DNA of 64,000 nt from Trichomonas vaginalis G3 (lineage: Eukaryota; Parabasalia; Trichomonadida; Trichomonadidae): positions 6,262,001 to 6,326,000 of the forward strand of contig NC_067205.1 of NCBI RefSeq assembly GCF_026262505.1, read 5' to 3'. The notes beneath the pieces were generated by a model. That model worked only from the letters and a program-made list of their open reading frames with translations, was not told the origin of the DNA and made no database searches. The position numbers and the translations under genes were made by a program. Positions within the stretch are counted from its first letter, which is position 1. Every line of letters begins with the position of its first letter. This document shows positions 1-8,872 of this stretch, piece by piece.

Positions 1-1
1 T

Positions 2-229
2 AAGATAGGAAACTTCTTTCGAAATGTTGGAAGAGGTATATGGAATGGAATAAAATCTGTCGGAAAAGGAATTTGGAACGGTGTCAAAAATATTGGTAAA
101 AGAGTAGGTCAGTTTGTTGGTATTATACCTAAAGACCCTGAACCAGAAGAACAAGCTCCTGTTATACAACAGCCTGAACCTGCACCACAGTCTAGTTGGC
201 AACCAAATCCAACACCTCAACCGTATTAA
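2..229 (+). CDS. Gly/Trp-rich amphipathic protein, 3' part
   Basis: The open frame enters from outside the window and ends at a TAA; 75 residues are visible. The N-terminal half alternates glycine and hydrophobic residues with lysines (GRGIWNGIKSVGKGIWNG), which would form an amphipathic, membrane-active helix. The C-terminal half is rich in Pro, Gln and Glu. The same plan (glycine-rich hydrophobic start, Pro/Gln-rich tail) appears in the 133-residue protein at 5747-6148. In adenovirus-like capsids, membrane-lytic internal proteins such as pVI are small and amphipathic, so a similar virion role is possible, but this is inference from composition only. The convergent gene at 234-1082 ends five bases downstream. 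Confidence 0.6.
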   Translation, partial: KIGNFFRNVGRGIWNGIKSVGKGIWNGVKNIGKRVGQFVGIIPKDPEPEEQAPVIQQPEPAPQSSWQPNPTPQPY

Positions 230-233
230 AAAA

Positions 234-1082
234 TTATATTTTTACCGTTCGATAGTAGTTGTATATGAAACTAAGTTCTAAGTAAAACGCATGGTATAAT
301 GGAATTATTCTTTTTCTTCCATCTGTAGTAAACCATACTTGAAAGTCTGAAATACTTCCACTTGGTGGTTCGTATAACTTTGTAGGTTTTTCGTAAAAGT
401 CATTTGCCAAGCATAAGAAAGAGTTTTGGGCGCCAGAAAATGAAGCATGAACAATAATAGCAGCTGGGTCGAAAACATCTTTAAATAAATATGGTTCATC
501 TCTTGCATATCGACTGTAAATATTTGCTAAAGGAAGTTCGACTTTCTGATTTAACATTCTTTGCAAATAATACCATGACATTGCAGTGAATTCTGTATAT
601 ATTTGTTCGTCTTTCTTTGGATTGTCTTCGTAGATTTGAAATGACACTTGTGAATTTTGTTTGTCATATACAATTCTCACATAAAGTGTGCTCTCGGTAT
701 TTGCATATTCATCAGCATATTTTGCATAACATGAATTTATTTTATCTTCTATATTTTTTAACGCAGTCTGTAGAGAAGATGAAAGGTCAACTTGTATTAG
801 CTCAATTTCTTCCCACATTTTTCGTTTCCCTTCAGATATATAATCTATATGAAACCTTACAATAAATGGAAAACTTTTATCTTCTACAGACACAAACTTC
901 ATTCTACGAAAGCCAATAGCTTTTGTGACAGATGGGTCTCTTAGCCATCTTAATGGGTAGTCAAAACGATAGCCTTCATGCTTTACGGTATCTAAGTCAA
1001 ACTTTTGACCGACATTAGTAAAAAGTTCATCTAATGGTTTAGTTGTAGCAACTCTTGAATTTTCTTTTTCTATTGGAAGCAT
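234..1082 (-). CDS. Maverick-associated protein, 282 aa, paralogue of 7861-8717
   Basis: A complete 282-residue frame starting MLPIEKENSRVATTKPLDELFTN. It is clearly paralogous to the gene at 7861-8717: both share the TKPLDxxFTNxG start, the YRFDYPxRWLxxPSxxKAIGFRR block near residues 38-60 and the LEYDKxNSxVSFQ type block near residue 140. No membrane segment, signal peptide or known catalytic motif is visible. The conserved RFDYP..RW core and lack of enzyme motifs fit a virion structural protein, but I do not recognise the family. It starts 18 bases from the divergent reading frame at 1101, so the two probably share one promoter. Confidence 0.7.
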   Translation of the reverse strand: MLPIEKENSRVATTKPLDELFTNVGQKFDLDTVKHEGYRFDYPLRWLRDPSVTKAIGFRRMKFVSVEDKSFPFIVRFHIDYISEGKRKMWEEIELIQVDLSSSLQTALKNIEDKINSCYAKYADEYANTESTLYVRIVYDKQNSQVSFQIYEDNPKKDEQIYTEFTAMSWYYLQRMLNQKVELPLANIYSRYARDEPYLFKDVFDPAAIIVHASFSGAQNSFLCLANDFYEKPTKLYEPPSGSISDFQVWFTTDGRKRIIPLYHAFYLELSFIYNYYRTVKI

Positions 1083-1100
1083 ATTTTATCTAGAATAAAA
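1083..1100. promoter_or_regulatory. 18-bp bidirectional promoter spacer
   Basis: Only 18 bases separate the start codons at 1082 (minus) and 1101 (plus). The spacer is a near-palindrome around TCTAGA with flanking TTTTAT and AATAAAAA. A very similar string, TTTTACTTAGAATAAAAA, lies just before the gene at 18433, supporting a shared promoter motif of this element. Confidence 0.45.
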
Positions 1101-1217
1101 ATGTCAAATGAAACAGCGTCTATGAGAGAAATACAACACAACCGACAACTCATTATACAAGCTCTAAATAAGAACACAACAAACTTTCAAACTATTCTAA
1201 GATATCTGAGTCATTGA
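1101..1217 (+). CDS. 38-aa leader frame before the fibre-like gene
   Basis: A small complete frame, MSNETASMREIQHNRQLI and onward, rich in Asn, Gln and Ile and predicted to be helical. It begins right after the AGAATAAAA promoter-like string and overlaps the beginning of the long fibre-like frame by a few bases. It may be an independent small protein, or a helical N-terminal anchor belonging to the fibre. I see no recognisable domain. The start codon is supported by its position relative to the promoter-like motif. Confidence 0.4.
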   Translation: MSNETASMREIQHNRQLIIQALNKNTTNFQTILRYLSH

Positions 1218-1974
1218 AAGAAGGAAACTTAAAACTGACATTAAACCCAATGACAGATGAGTTTCTGTTTCAAGACAATAAGAACCATACTGTCTGTATA
1301 AATCCAACAAAAGGAACTTTAAACGAGAAACCTATATCTGAACTTCTTTTGAAAGCAGATATTGACAACAAAGCTGACAAAGAATATGTCATTGAAAAAG
1401 TTCAAGAAGAACATGACAGAGCAGATGCAACATATGCAACGAAAGAACATACTCATCCTGAACTAGCAGACAAAACATATGTTGACAATAAAATGTCAAG
1501 TGAAGTGACAAGAGCTGAAAACGAATATTCTAAAAAGACTCATACACATTCTATATCTGAAATAACAGACTTACAAGAAACCTTAAACAGTAAAAGTGCC
1601 GTTGGACATACACATACCATTGCAAATATTACAAACTTACAAGAAACCTTAAACAGTAAAAGTGACGTTGGACATACACATACCATTGCAAATATTACAA
1701 ACTTACAAGAAACCTTAAACAGGAAAAGTGACGTTGGACATACACATACATCTTCTGAAATAACAGACTTAAACGTTAGCCTTGAAAATAAAGCAGATAA
1801 AACATATGTCAATGAAATATACCAAAGTTTGATAGGAACAAAAAATATTGAAACTATTGTTGGTGACTTTTCTGTCAATGAAGAAAATAAAGAGTGTGGT
1901 AGAATTTACGAAAAAGTGACAGTAGAAAAAGTGACACTTAACCTTAAATTTCCAAACACTATTTTTTGATTATA

Positions 1975-2225
1975 TTTTGTTATTTATATATTTATATATA
2001 TATGTATATTTATATATGTATATTTATATATGTATATATTTATATATGTATATATTTATATATGTATATATTTATATATGTATATATTTATATATGTATA
2101 TTTATATATGTATATATTTATATATGTATATATTTATATATGTATATATTTATATATTTATATATGTATATATTATATATGTATATATTTATATATTATA
2201 TATTTATATATGTATATATTTATTA
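1975..2225. repeat. AT microsatellite, about 16-bp period
   Basis: About 250 bp of TATATATTTATATATG-type units with small length changes. The open frames it generates (Tyr/Ile-only proteins) are artefacts of the repeat. Confidence 0.9.
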
Positions 2226-3464
2226 GAAACTGCTTCATGCTGCATTGAGTATTGTTGAATAATTTGAAGTAGTGGTTTTTTGAAATCAGCACCCCTATGA
2301 GAGCGCTGGCGACCGAAACACCACTAGTAAGATTGTGTATTAGAACTGCTTCATGCTGTTTTGAGTAAGCTTCGATGTCTTTGTAGGATAGCTTTCTGAG
2401 AGCGAAACAAGATAGTGTTGAAAAAAAATTTTGAAAATCTGAGAGACTGTGCAAGAGCAACGACCAAAACGCTACCAGTAAGATACAGCAGTAGTAGCTG
2501 CTTCATGCTGCATTGAGTATTGTTGAATAATTTGAAGTAGTGGTTTTTGAAATCAGCACCCCTATGAGAGCGCTGGCGACCGAAACACACTAGTAAGATT
2601 GTGTATTAGAAACTGCTTCATGCTGTGTTGAGTAAGCTTCGATGTCTTTGTAGGATAGCTTTTCTGAGAGCGAAACAAGATAGTGTTGAAAAAAAAATTT
2701 GAAAATCTGAGAGAACTGTGCAAGAGCCAACGACCAAAACGCTACCAGTAAGATACAGCAGTAGTAGCTGCTTCATGCTGCATTGAGTATTGTTGAATAA
2801 TTTGAAGTAGTGGTTTTTTGAAATCAGCACCCCTATGAGAGCGCTGGCGACCGAAACACCACTAGTAAGATTGTGTATTAGAAACTGCTTCATGCTGTGT
2901 TGAGTAAGCTTCGATGTCTTTGTAGGAGAGCTTCTGAGAGCGAAACAAGATAGTGTTTGAAAAAAAAATTTGAAAATCTGAGAGACTGTGCAAGAGCCAA
3001 CGACCAAAACGCTACCAGTAAGATACAGCAGTAGTAGCTGCTTCATGCTGCATTGAGTATTGTTGAATAATTTGAAGTAGTGGTTTTTGAAATCAGCACC
3101 CCTATGAGAGCGCTGGCGACCGAAACACCACTAGTAAGATTGTGTATTAGAAAACTGCTTCATGCTGTGTTGAGTAAGCTTCGATGTCTTTTGTAGGATA
3201 GCTTTCTGAGAGCGAAACAAATAGTGTTGAAAAAAAATTTTGAAAATCTGAGAGACTGTGCAAGAGCCAACGACCAAAACGCTACCAGTAAGATACAGCA
3301 GTAGTAGCTGCTTCATGCTGCATTGAGTATTGTTGAATAATTTGAAGTAGTGGTTTTTGAAATCAGCACCCCTATGAGAGCGCTGGCGACCGAAACACCA
3401 CTAGTAAGATTGTGTATTAGAAACTGCTTCATGCTGTGTTGAGTAAGCTTCGATATCTTTATCA
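2226..3464. repeat. 270-bp satellite with a two-part (about 135 + 135 bp) unit
   Basis: About 4.7 tandem copies, each starting CTGCTTCATGCTGCATTGAG (near 2229, 2499, 2769, 3039, 3310). Each unit contains two diverged halves that both begin CTGCTTCATGCTG and share a CGACC(A/G)AAAC..C(T/C)A(G)TAAGAT segment, so this is a higher-order repeat. Copies differ mainly by one-base homopolymer changes. Frames read on the minus strand through it are repeat artefacts. Confidence 0.85.
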
Positions 3465-4665
3465 GACCACCTTTAAATTAACCACTCACATTCTCACTGT
3501 GGTCCATCTAAAATTTGTAAGCTTTATGACATAAAATTATATTATATGCAGGATCCCACCTATTTCTTAATCTTTTTGGAATAAATGTTTTATAATATTT
3601 ATCGATTGATTGTAATTTTTTGTATAAAAAAAGTTTTTTATTTATATTAAAAATATATTTTGTTAATGATATTATCTTATAATTTGTAAATAAATCTAGT
3701 AATAAAATAACTTTAATAGTTGGTGTCACTTTTTCGAAAATTCTGGTTTTTTCAATGAAATATACCAAAGTTTGATAGGAACAAAAAATATTGAAACTAT
3801 TGTTGGTGACTTTTCTGTCAATGAAGAAAATAAATATTTTAGATGGCAGTTTGTACAGTCCTTAGAAAATGGTACACGGTATAAACTCATTCCGAAAAAT
3901 AACAATGAAATGTATGTAAGCTATAAAAAGAATGATGGTACACAAGTTAAAGTTCCATTAGACAACAACTGCTACTTAAACTTATATGGAGACGAACAAA
4001 AGAAATATTTAAGAGTTTATGAAATGGCAGATATGACATTGCCTGACCCAGCTCCAGCACCATATTATTATGACTATGGAGATGACGTCAGAACACCACA
4101 TGTAGATGAACAAAAGCTAACATTATATTTAGATTATTATAGATATAAAAGATATAATGCAATAGAAAAAAACGAGAATAGTATATTATTATACAGATGA
4201 CAGAAATAAATATTATAGTCAAGATTTTACCTACCCTGAAAACATAAGATTATATATTAAAAAATATTCTGACACAAACCAGAAGAAACCTGAAATAGTT
4301 GCACTATATTTTAAGTTCAAAAGAGACAATCCTATATTATCTCATATGTTTGATTTAATGAACCCAGTAGGTTCTATTTATACATCTATGGAAGCAAGAG
4401 GTCCTCAAGTAATGTTTGGTGATGGAAGCAAGAGGTCCTCAAGTCGAACAGTTTTTGTAATTGTGCAAACTCTTCAAAGGAAACAGGTGGAAGTAAAACG
4501 ATTTCAGGTGAAAATTTACCTGCACACAGTCACTACATAGATTTAAGTACATCTCAAGCAGGTTGGCATAAGCATAGATATTGGGATTGGTCAGGAATGA
4601 CAAAAGGTCAAGGAATGATGTTAAAGACGACGTTAAGTTTGCTATAAATTGTTACTGGATGACAC

Positions 4666-5729
4666 TCAGGGAGAAGGAAACCATACACATTTCGTTTCAG
4701 GATATACGCAAACAACGGGACAAAGTAAAGAATATGCCACCTTACATGACAGTTTACGCATGGTATAGAATTGCTTAGTCGTCATTTTCAACTTCTTTAG
4801 CATATTGGTCAGAGTTGTCTTATATTTGTTAGGAACTGTCTTTGAAAGTATACCACCTTGAACTTTGACAAGTTTGAAACGAGGTCTGACAATAGTAGTT
4901 TTATCTTCTGCTTGCAGTGTGTACATTTTGCCATGTTTGCCTAAAACTTCATAATATTCTCTTGTATACTTTCTTCTATTTTTACGAACACGAATGTGAG
5001 TACCTGTCGAGTTCCCATTGTTGTCATAGTCAATAGTATTTTCATATGGGTCGCGTTTAGGTATTTCTATTTTTACTTTGTCACCTTTCTGAAGTTTGAA
5101 GCCCGGCATTCTTTCTTGTTTGTCTCTTTGACTAAATTATTAAATATAGTCTTTCTCTAAGTCAGGGTTGTTTTTCATTTTTCGGGGGAGTGGTTTCCCA
5201 AACCTTTTTGTTTACGGCTATTGTAAATATTTAAAACTTGTCTCATCTTTGCCATGGAGAAGTGTCTATATTTGTCGTCATATGACATTTCATTTGCTTC
5301 ACCACCTTGTGGTTGGTTTAAGTCTCTTAACATTTTTATACAACCGTCAATGACACCAAGAGCAGAATGGTTTTGGTCGACAATGAAATATTGGTTTACA
5401 TTTTTTGAACGCAGATAGTTTTTTTACATCATCTGATTTGAAAGAACTTTCACAGTCAGATGTCAGTTTTGTTGGATGGTATTTGTCAACGAATATTGTC
5501 AAAGCAGTTTTCACATCTAAAATATTTTTGGACCATAATGGTATGGCTTCACAGTATCTTGTGTTTTGACCAACAAATATTAGCCAGTATGGTGGTCCAT
5601 CTGTTCTAACTCTCGGAATGTTTTCCAAGATATCCATAAACCAAGCATTTGGTGTTGAACTAAAGATTTTTACCATGAGTGCTTTTTTTGTTGCCTTAGA
5701 AACATAGGGTCCTTGTTTGGATTCGTCAT
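4666..5729 (-). pseudogene. Maverick integrase (fossil)
   Basis: Retrovirus-type (rve) integrase reading on the minus strand. The catalytic-core region shows the WFMDILENIPR start, a YWLIFVGQNTRYCEAIPL strand pair and LTSDCESSF carrying the second acidic residue. The C-terminal region (around 4800-5109) is a basic SH3-like/chromo-like DNA-binding tail with KLQKGDKVKIEIPKRD and YYEVLGKHGKMYTLQ. The family joins the element's ends to host DNA. The copy is broken, with a few breaks. It lies tail-to-tail with the fibre-like gene and head-to-head with the gene at 5747. Confidence 0.8.
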
Positions 5730-5746
5730 TTTTTAACCCATAAGAA

Positions 5747-6148
5747 ATGGGTTTATTTGGCGCATTAGCAGGAGTTGCATCCAGATTTTTGCCCGCAGTG
5801 GGAACAATAGCCAGAGGTGTATTTGGAGTTGGAAGGAAGATTTTGAGTACATTAGGTATACTTAAAGAGAAAGCACAACCTATTATACAAACTGTACAGA
5901 AAGGTTGGGATGTAGCACGAGATGCAGCAAATCTTATTCCAAATCCTGAAACAAGAGGAAAAGTTCAAGGATGGATGGACAATGTAGGAAGACAAGCAGG
6001 AAACTATTATAACAAAGCAAATGACTACTATAACCAAGCAGGACACTATATGGACCAAGGTGAAAGATTCTTTAACAGAGGATATAACCATGCACAACAG
6101 TGGGTAAACAATAACCAACCGCAACCACCTCAAACTTGGGGAATGTAA
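5747..6148 (+). CDS. Small amphipathic virion-type protein, 133 aa
   Basis: Starts MGLFGALAGVASRFLPAVG, a glycine/alanine-rich hydrophobic segment of about 35 residues that also has an N-terminal glycine compatible with myristoylation. The C-terminal half is rich in Tyr, Asn and Gln (NYYNKANDYYNQAGHY) and ends Pro/Gln-rich. It shares the plan of the protein at 2-229. Small amphipathic proteins with a membrane-active N-terminus are known in adenovirus-like and Polinton-like capsids (pVI-like), which is the best guess here, from composition only. It is first in a run of four to five plus-strand genes (5747, 6168, 6340, 6955, 7251) with short spacers. Confidence 0.65.
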   Translation: MGLFGALAGVASRFLPAVGTIARGVFGVGRKILSTLGILKEKAQPIIQTVQKGWDVARDAANLIPNPETRGKVQGWMDNVGRQAGNYYNKANDYYNQAGHYMDQGERFFNRGYNHAQQWVNNNQPQPPQTWGM

Positions 6149-6339
6149 AGTTTTTTACTGAGATGAAATGAACAATTCAGCATTGAGACAAATGGGTTCA
6201 AGATGGATTTGTCGACTTCCAGCAGTTACACAACGTGTTTGTCAAGTTCTTCCTATACCTCAGGAAGTTTTAGACCGACTTAAAAAACCTAAACAACCAG
6301 TTGAAAACAAACCAAACTAAAATTTTTTACTGACCTGAA
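6149..6339 (+). promoter_or_regulatory. Repeated start-proximal motif TTTTTTACTGA..TGAAATG
   Basis: The start codons at 6168 and 6340 are preceded by almost the same string: TTTTTTACTGAGATGAA before the first and TTTTTTACTGACCTGAA before the second. Two consecutive genes sharing this exact spacing suggests an element-specific promoter or initiator rather than chance. Confidence 0.5.
6168..6320 (+). CDS. 50-aa basic peptide
   Basis: A complete small frame, MNNSALRQMGSRWICRLPAV and onward, ending in a Pro/Lys-rich tail (LKKPKQPVENKPN). Net charge is positive. The ATG at 6163 is not usable because it is followed at once by a stop; the ATG at 6168 opens the whole frame and is preceded by the same motif as the next gene. 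No known domain. Position among virion-type genes suggests a minor structural or DNA-binding peptide, which is inference. Confidence 0.5.
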   Translation: MNNSALRQMGSRWICRLPAVTQRVCQVLPIPQEVLDRLKKPKQPVENKPN

Positions 6340-6924
6340 ATGACCGAAGAAGTTGAAACGGTAGATTTGACACCACAAACAAAAAGTTCAGAACCATTGT
6401 CAAAACCCGTCAAAGAACTTACAGATGAAGAGAAAAATTCAATAATAGAAAGTGCCAGGTCTGGAAATACAAACCCCAACTATAAAGTCACTTTTCATAG
6501 AAATGGAACGGCTAGTATCTCAAAAAAGAAACAGACTCTCACAAATAAAATATTGAAGTCTGAAGGAGCTTTCGAGACAACAGATGGAAAAGTTTACTTC
6601 ACTGACCAACAGTTCATTATAGAACATCTCATTGACTTAGAGTCGAAATATTCTAAACTTTACAACAAACACAAAAAGTTGAAAGGAAAACAAAAACAAA
6701 TGGCATATGATATTTATGAAGATGTTGACGACACAACTGTTCCTGCTGGTGAGGTAAAGTCAAAGGAACCGAAAAGTGACGAAAAACCGAAAAGTGACGA
6801 AAAACCGATAGAAGAAGAGAAACCAAAACCAAAGTTTAGTTTGGAAACTAAACCAAGTCAACCTTCATTAGCTGGTATGGGTTGGCGTCAAAGACTTATG
6901 GCAGCAGGCGGTTATGTTAAGTAA
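6340..6924 (+). CDS. Lys/Glu-rich protein, 194 aa
   Basis: Complete frame beginning MTEEVETVDLTPQTKSSEP. A folded-looking middle (residues about 45-130) includes NPNYKVTFHRNGTASISKKK and a helical LIDLESKYSKLYNKHKKLKG stretch, probably coiled coil. A low-complexity segment follows, with tandem PKSDEK repeats (near residues 144-160), and then a conserved-looking C-terminus AGMGWRQRLMAAGGYVK. Composition fits a scaffold or internal capsid protein but I do not recognise it. It shares its upstream motif with the 50-aa gene before it. Confidence 0.65.
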   Translation: MTEEVETVDLTPQTKSSEPLSKPVKELTDEEKNSIIESARSGNTNPNYKVTFHRNGTASISKKKQTLTNKILKSEGAFETTDGKVYFTDQQFIIEHLIDLESKYSKLYNKHKKLKGKQKQMAYDIYEDVDDTTVPAGEVKSKEPKSDEKPKSDEKPIEEEKPKPKFSLETKPSQPSLAGMGWRQRLMAAGGYVK

Positions 6925-6954
6925 AGAAAAAAACATTTTTTTATTTTTATAAAA

Positions 6955-7206
6955 ATGCCCCCATATAGAATGGATAGAAAATCTGCTAGAATAAAAGCAG
7001 AGTTGCAAAGATATGGTTGGAGAGTTTCGAAGAATTTTAAATATAGGAAGGGAAGACCCATAAAAGTCTATGACAAACTGGCTGGTCTTCGCTACGAAAT
7101 GGATTTGGAAACAGCACGTGCAAATTATCCAAACAGACTAGAGAGGTTAGAAGAAGAACGTCTTATGAACATGCCTTTCGATGTTAGTGAACATTGCATG
7201 AAATAA
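6955..7206 (+). CDS. Small basic protein, 83 aa
   Basis: Complete frame MPPYRMDRKSARIKAELQRY and onward. It is strongly basic in the first half (RKSARIK, RVSKNFKYRKGRPIK) and ends with an acidic/Arg helix (YPNRLERLEEERLMN). It may bind nucleic acid. It is preceded by an AT-rich TTTTTTTATTTTTATAAAA string, the style of promoter used throughout this element. No domain recognised. It lies 30 bp behind the Lys/Glu-rich gene and 44 bp before the HNH gene, in a same-strand gene run. Confidence 0.6.
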   Translation: MPPYRMDRKSARIKAELQRYGWRVSKNFKYRKGRPIKVYDKLAGLRYEMDLETARANYPNRLERLEEERLMNMPFDVSEHCMK

Positions 7207-7250
7207 AAAATTTATTTTTAAAAAAGTGACATTTTTTAATTTTATTTGAA

Positions 7251-7835
7251 ATGTACGCTGAGTTTGTTGGAGAAGACCGTTGGGAAACTTGTTTGTTAGA
7301 TGAGAAATATGAAATTCACTGTTGTGAGTCATTTGAAGTCAGAAACAAAAAGACAAAAAGAGTTTTAAGCGAATGGGAGGGGAATGACGGATATGCTATA
7401 GTTAGTATGGGTGGAAAACACTATCTTAAACATGTTGTCATTGCAACTCATTTTATACTGAATCCTAACAATTTACCTTTTATAGACCATATAAACCATA
7501 TAAGAAACGACAATAGACTTGAAAACTTACGTTGGGTCACTCTTTCTGAAAACAATAAGAACAAAGGCAAATTTGGAGATATTGTATTCGAATTTGTCGA
7601 CGAACTAGACGATGAAACAATTGAAATTACAGACTATGGCAAGCATACGTTTGAGTTTTACTACTATAGCGAAGAACAAGACTCTTTCTACTTTTATACC
7701 GGCGTAAACTATAGGAAATTACAAGTATATTTTACTAAGGCGGGCTATGCTTATGTAAACACTAGAGATACAGATGGAAAAAACGTTCAAATACTTCTTA
7801 ACAAATTCAAGAAGCTATATGGCATACCATTTTAA
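7251..7835 (+). CDS. HNH endonuclease, 194 aa
   Basis: Contains the HNH_3 type core IDHINHIRNDNRLENLRWVT near residues 79-98, followed by LSENNKNK. This is the classic pattern in which the His of DH, the Asn-rich loop and the ENLRW segment form the beta-beta-alpha-metal nuclease fold. The N-terminal part (residues 20-60, with YEIHCCESFEVRNKKTKRVL) resembles the NUMOD4-like region that precedes phage HNH homing enzymes. The C-terminal 80 residues are not recognised. Such nucleases cut DNA and are often selfish passengers in viruses. The frame is full length and undamaged. Confidence 0.85.
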   Translation: MYAEFVGEDRWETCLLDEKYEIHCCESFEVRNKKTKRVLSEWEGNDGYAIVSMGGKHYLKHVVIATHFILNPNNLPFIDHINHIRNDNRLENLRWVTLSENNKNKGKFGDIVFEFVDELDDETIEITDYGKHTFEFYYYSEEQDSFYFYTGVNYRKLQVYFTKAGYAYVNTRDTDGKNVQILLNKFKKLYGIPF

Positions 7836-7860
7836 AACAATATATTTTTACATATATTAA

Positions 7861-8717
7861 ATGCTTCAGGTTGAAAAACAAAGAACAAAAGTAGCAGATA
7901 CAAAACCGTTAGACTATATCTTTACAAATGCTGGTAGGACAATATCAGATGAAGAAATTTCATCCCGAACATACAGGTTTGACTATCCAATTCGTTGGCT
8001 TCAAAGTCCTTCAGATGCAAAGGCAATAGGATTTAGAAGAGTTTTGTTTTCAAATAGAACTAACGCATTTATGTTCGTAGTATATTTTCATGGGCAGTAT
8101 AAAGGTTCTGATGGTCTAATAGACAAATTTGACGAAATGAGAATCTTTACAGTTCGTTCAGACGAAAGTCTTGAGAAAACTCTAAATGACTTTCAAACTC
8201 AAATGAACAAATATTATTGGGAATTTCAAGAAAAATACGACTCTTTACTAAATGGAACATACTATCTGAAACTAGAATATGACAAGATGAACTCCACCGT
8301 TTCATTTCAAAAGATTGAAATTAACCCTCCAAGAGATACAGAGTTTTATTTTGGGAAGTAGACAAACGTTCTTGGGCACAATTTCTTCGGTTACTAAACC
8401 AGAACGAACCATTACCACCAGATGGTCCATTTAAATTTATACTTCCACCAGCAGATTTGACAGTTTATAGAAACGTGTTTGACCTCAAAATGTTATGTGT
8501 CATGCAAGTTTCAGTTCAAGCAACAATAGTTTTCTATGTATTGGTAAGACTTTTATGACTTTGCTTCTAAATTCTACGAACCCCTAGTAACAGTTTCTCT
8601 GACTTTCAAGTTTGGTTCACAACAAATGGTGTGCAACATATTATTCCATTGTACTATGACTTTTATCTCGAATTGTCTTTCATATATAACTACGGAAAAG
8701 TGCTGAAAAAGTATTGA
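7861..8717 (+). pseudogene. Second copy of the 282-aa Maverick-associated gene (fossil)
   Basis: Starts MLQVEKQRTKVADTKPLDYIFTN and matches the protein at 234-1082 along its length. The C-terminal third remains recognisable to about 8717 (VWFTTNG, IPLYYDFYLELSFIYNYG). This copy is broken, with a few breaks in its 3' part, while the other copy is whole. The two copies are inverted relative to each other and about 6.8 kb apart. Confidence 0.75.
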
Positions 8718-8797
8718 ATGTGAAGATATTAGAAAATAACATTTTTTCTAACATCGTAGAAAACTCATGAAAACAATTTATTTTTGTGAATATGTAA

Positions 8798-8872
8798 GCG
8801 GCTCATAGCTCAGTGGTATGGGCTACCTCGTTAAAGGCGTCGAAGACCTCGGTTCAAATCCCGATTCGCGCA
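8798..8872 (+). tRNA. tRNA-like sequence, decayed, anticodon possibly GUU (Asn)
   Basis: About 75 nt with A-box-like TAGCTCAGTGGTATGGGC (D-arm GCTC/GGGC pairs), a CGTTAA anticodon-loop-like segment, B-box GGTTCAAATCC, and a Pol III terminator TTTTTT at once downstream (8875-8880). Only three base pairs of the acceptor stem (GCG/CGC) can form and the T-stem is one base short, so it is probably a pseudogene or a virus-borne tRNA remnant. It sits exactly at the junction between the two virus-like blocks, where an attachment site would be expected. Confidence 0.45.

Larger units (their letters stand above)
1892..3751. mobile_element. 1.86-kb insertion with short inverted ends and satellite cargo
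   Basis: Inserted between the 83-bp direct repeats. Its ends carry an imperfect inverted repeat sharing AGAATTTWCGAAAAAGTGAC (left near 1900-1922, right near 3726-3746 on the other strand). The interior holds an AT microsatellite, about 4.7 copies of a 270-bp satellite unit, and about 280 bp of AT-rich sequence at 3470-3750. No transposase is present, so it would be non-autonomous. The family is unknown to me. Confidence 0.55.
1809..3834. repeat. 83-bp perfect direct repeats flanking an insertion
   Basis: Bases 1809-1891 and 3752-3834 read as identical 83-bp direct copies of the fibre-like gene on either side of the insertion at 1892-3751. Identity of the two copies implies a recent event. 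An 83-bp duplication is far longer than the 2-11 bp made by common transposases. Confidence 0.85.
1214..4778 (+). pseudogene. Phage-like fibre/collar gene (fossil, interrupted)
   Basis: The N-terminal part has repeated blocks of the form GHTHTxANITNLQETLNSKS (three near-identical units around 1590-1760) and KADKTYV-type segments, typical of trimeric phage tail fibres with His-x-His metal sites and coiled linkers. Beyond an insertion at 1892-3751 lie a domain at 3772-4200 and a collar-like part at 4346-4778 with NPVGSIYTSMEARGPQ and a HTHF-type motif, as in short tail fibre receptor-binding tips. By analogy it would be a host-attachment spike of the virion. It is broken: one large insertion plus a few further breaks. 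Such tail-fibre architecture is unusual for a Polinton and suggests transfer from a phage-like source. Confidence 0.6.
1..8760. mobile_element. Maverick/Polinton-class element, left block (fossil)
   Basis: Virus-like DNA whose left end lies outside the window. Parts seen: a glycine-rich hydrophobic protein, two paralogous structural-type genes at opposite ends, a fibre-like gene, a retroviral-type integrase, a second small hydrophobic protein, a Lys/Glu-rich protein, a basic small protein and an HNH endonuclease. An integrase beside virion-type proteins is the established Maverick/Polinton signature. The element is broken, with several damaged genes and one insertion of about 1.9 kb, but the protein sequences remain easily readable, so it looks fairly young. 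Whether it is one end of the same element as the 9.3-24.6 kb block or a separate neighbour cannot be decided from the sequence alone. Confidence 0.72.

Noticed and set aside
1966-2258. Tyr/Ile-only open frames in three frames
   Set aside because: Produced by the AT microsatellite; no coding bias, and all three frames are open.
2173-3316. Repeated minus-strand frames with MKQLLLLYLTGSVLVV and similar
   Set aside because: They look like signal peptides but recur once per 270-bp satellite unit and change frame between units; a repeat artefact.
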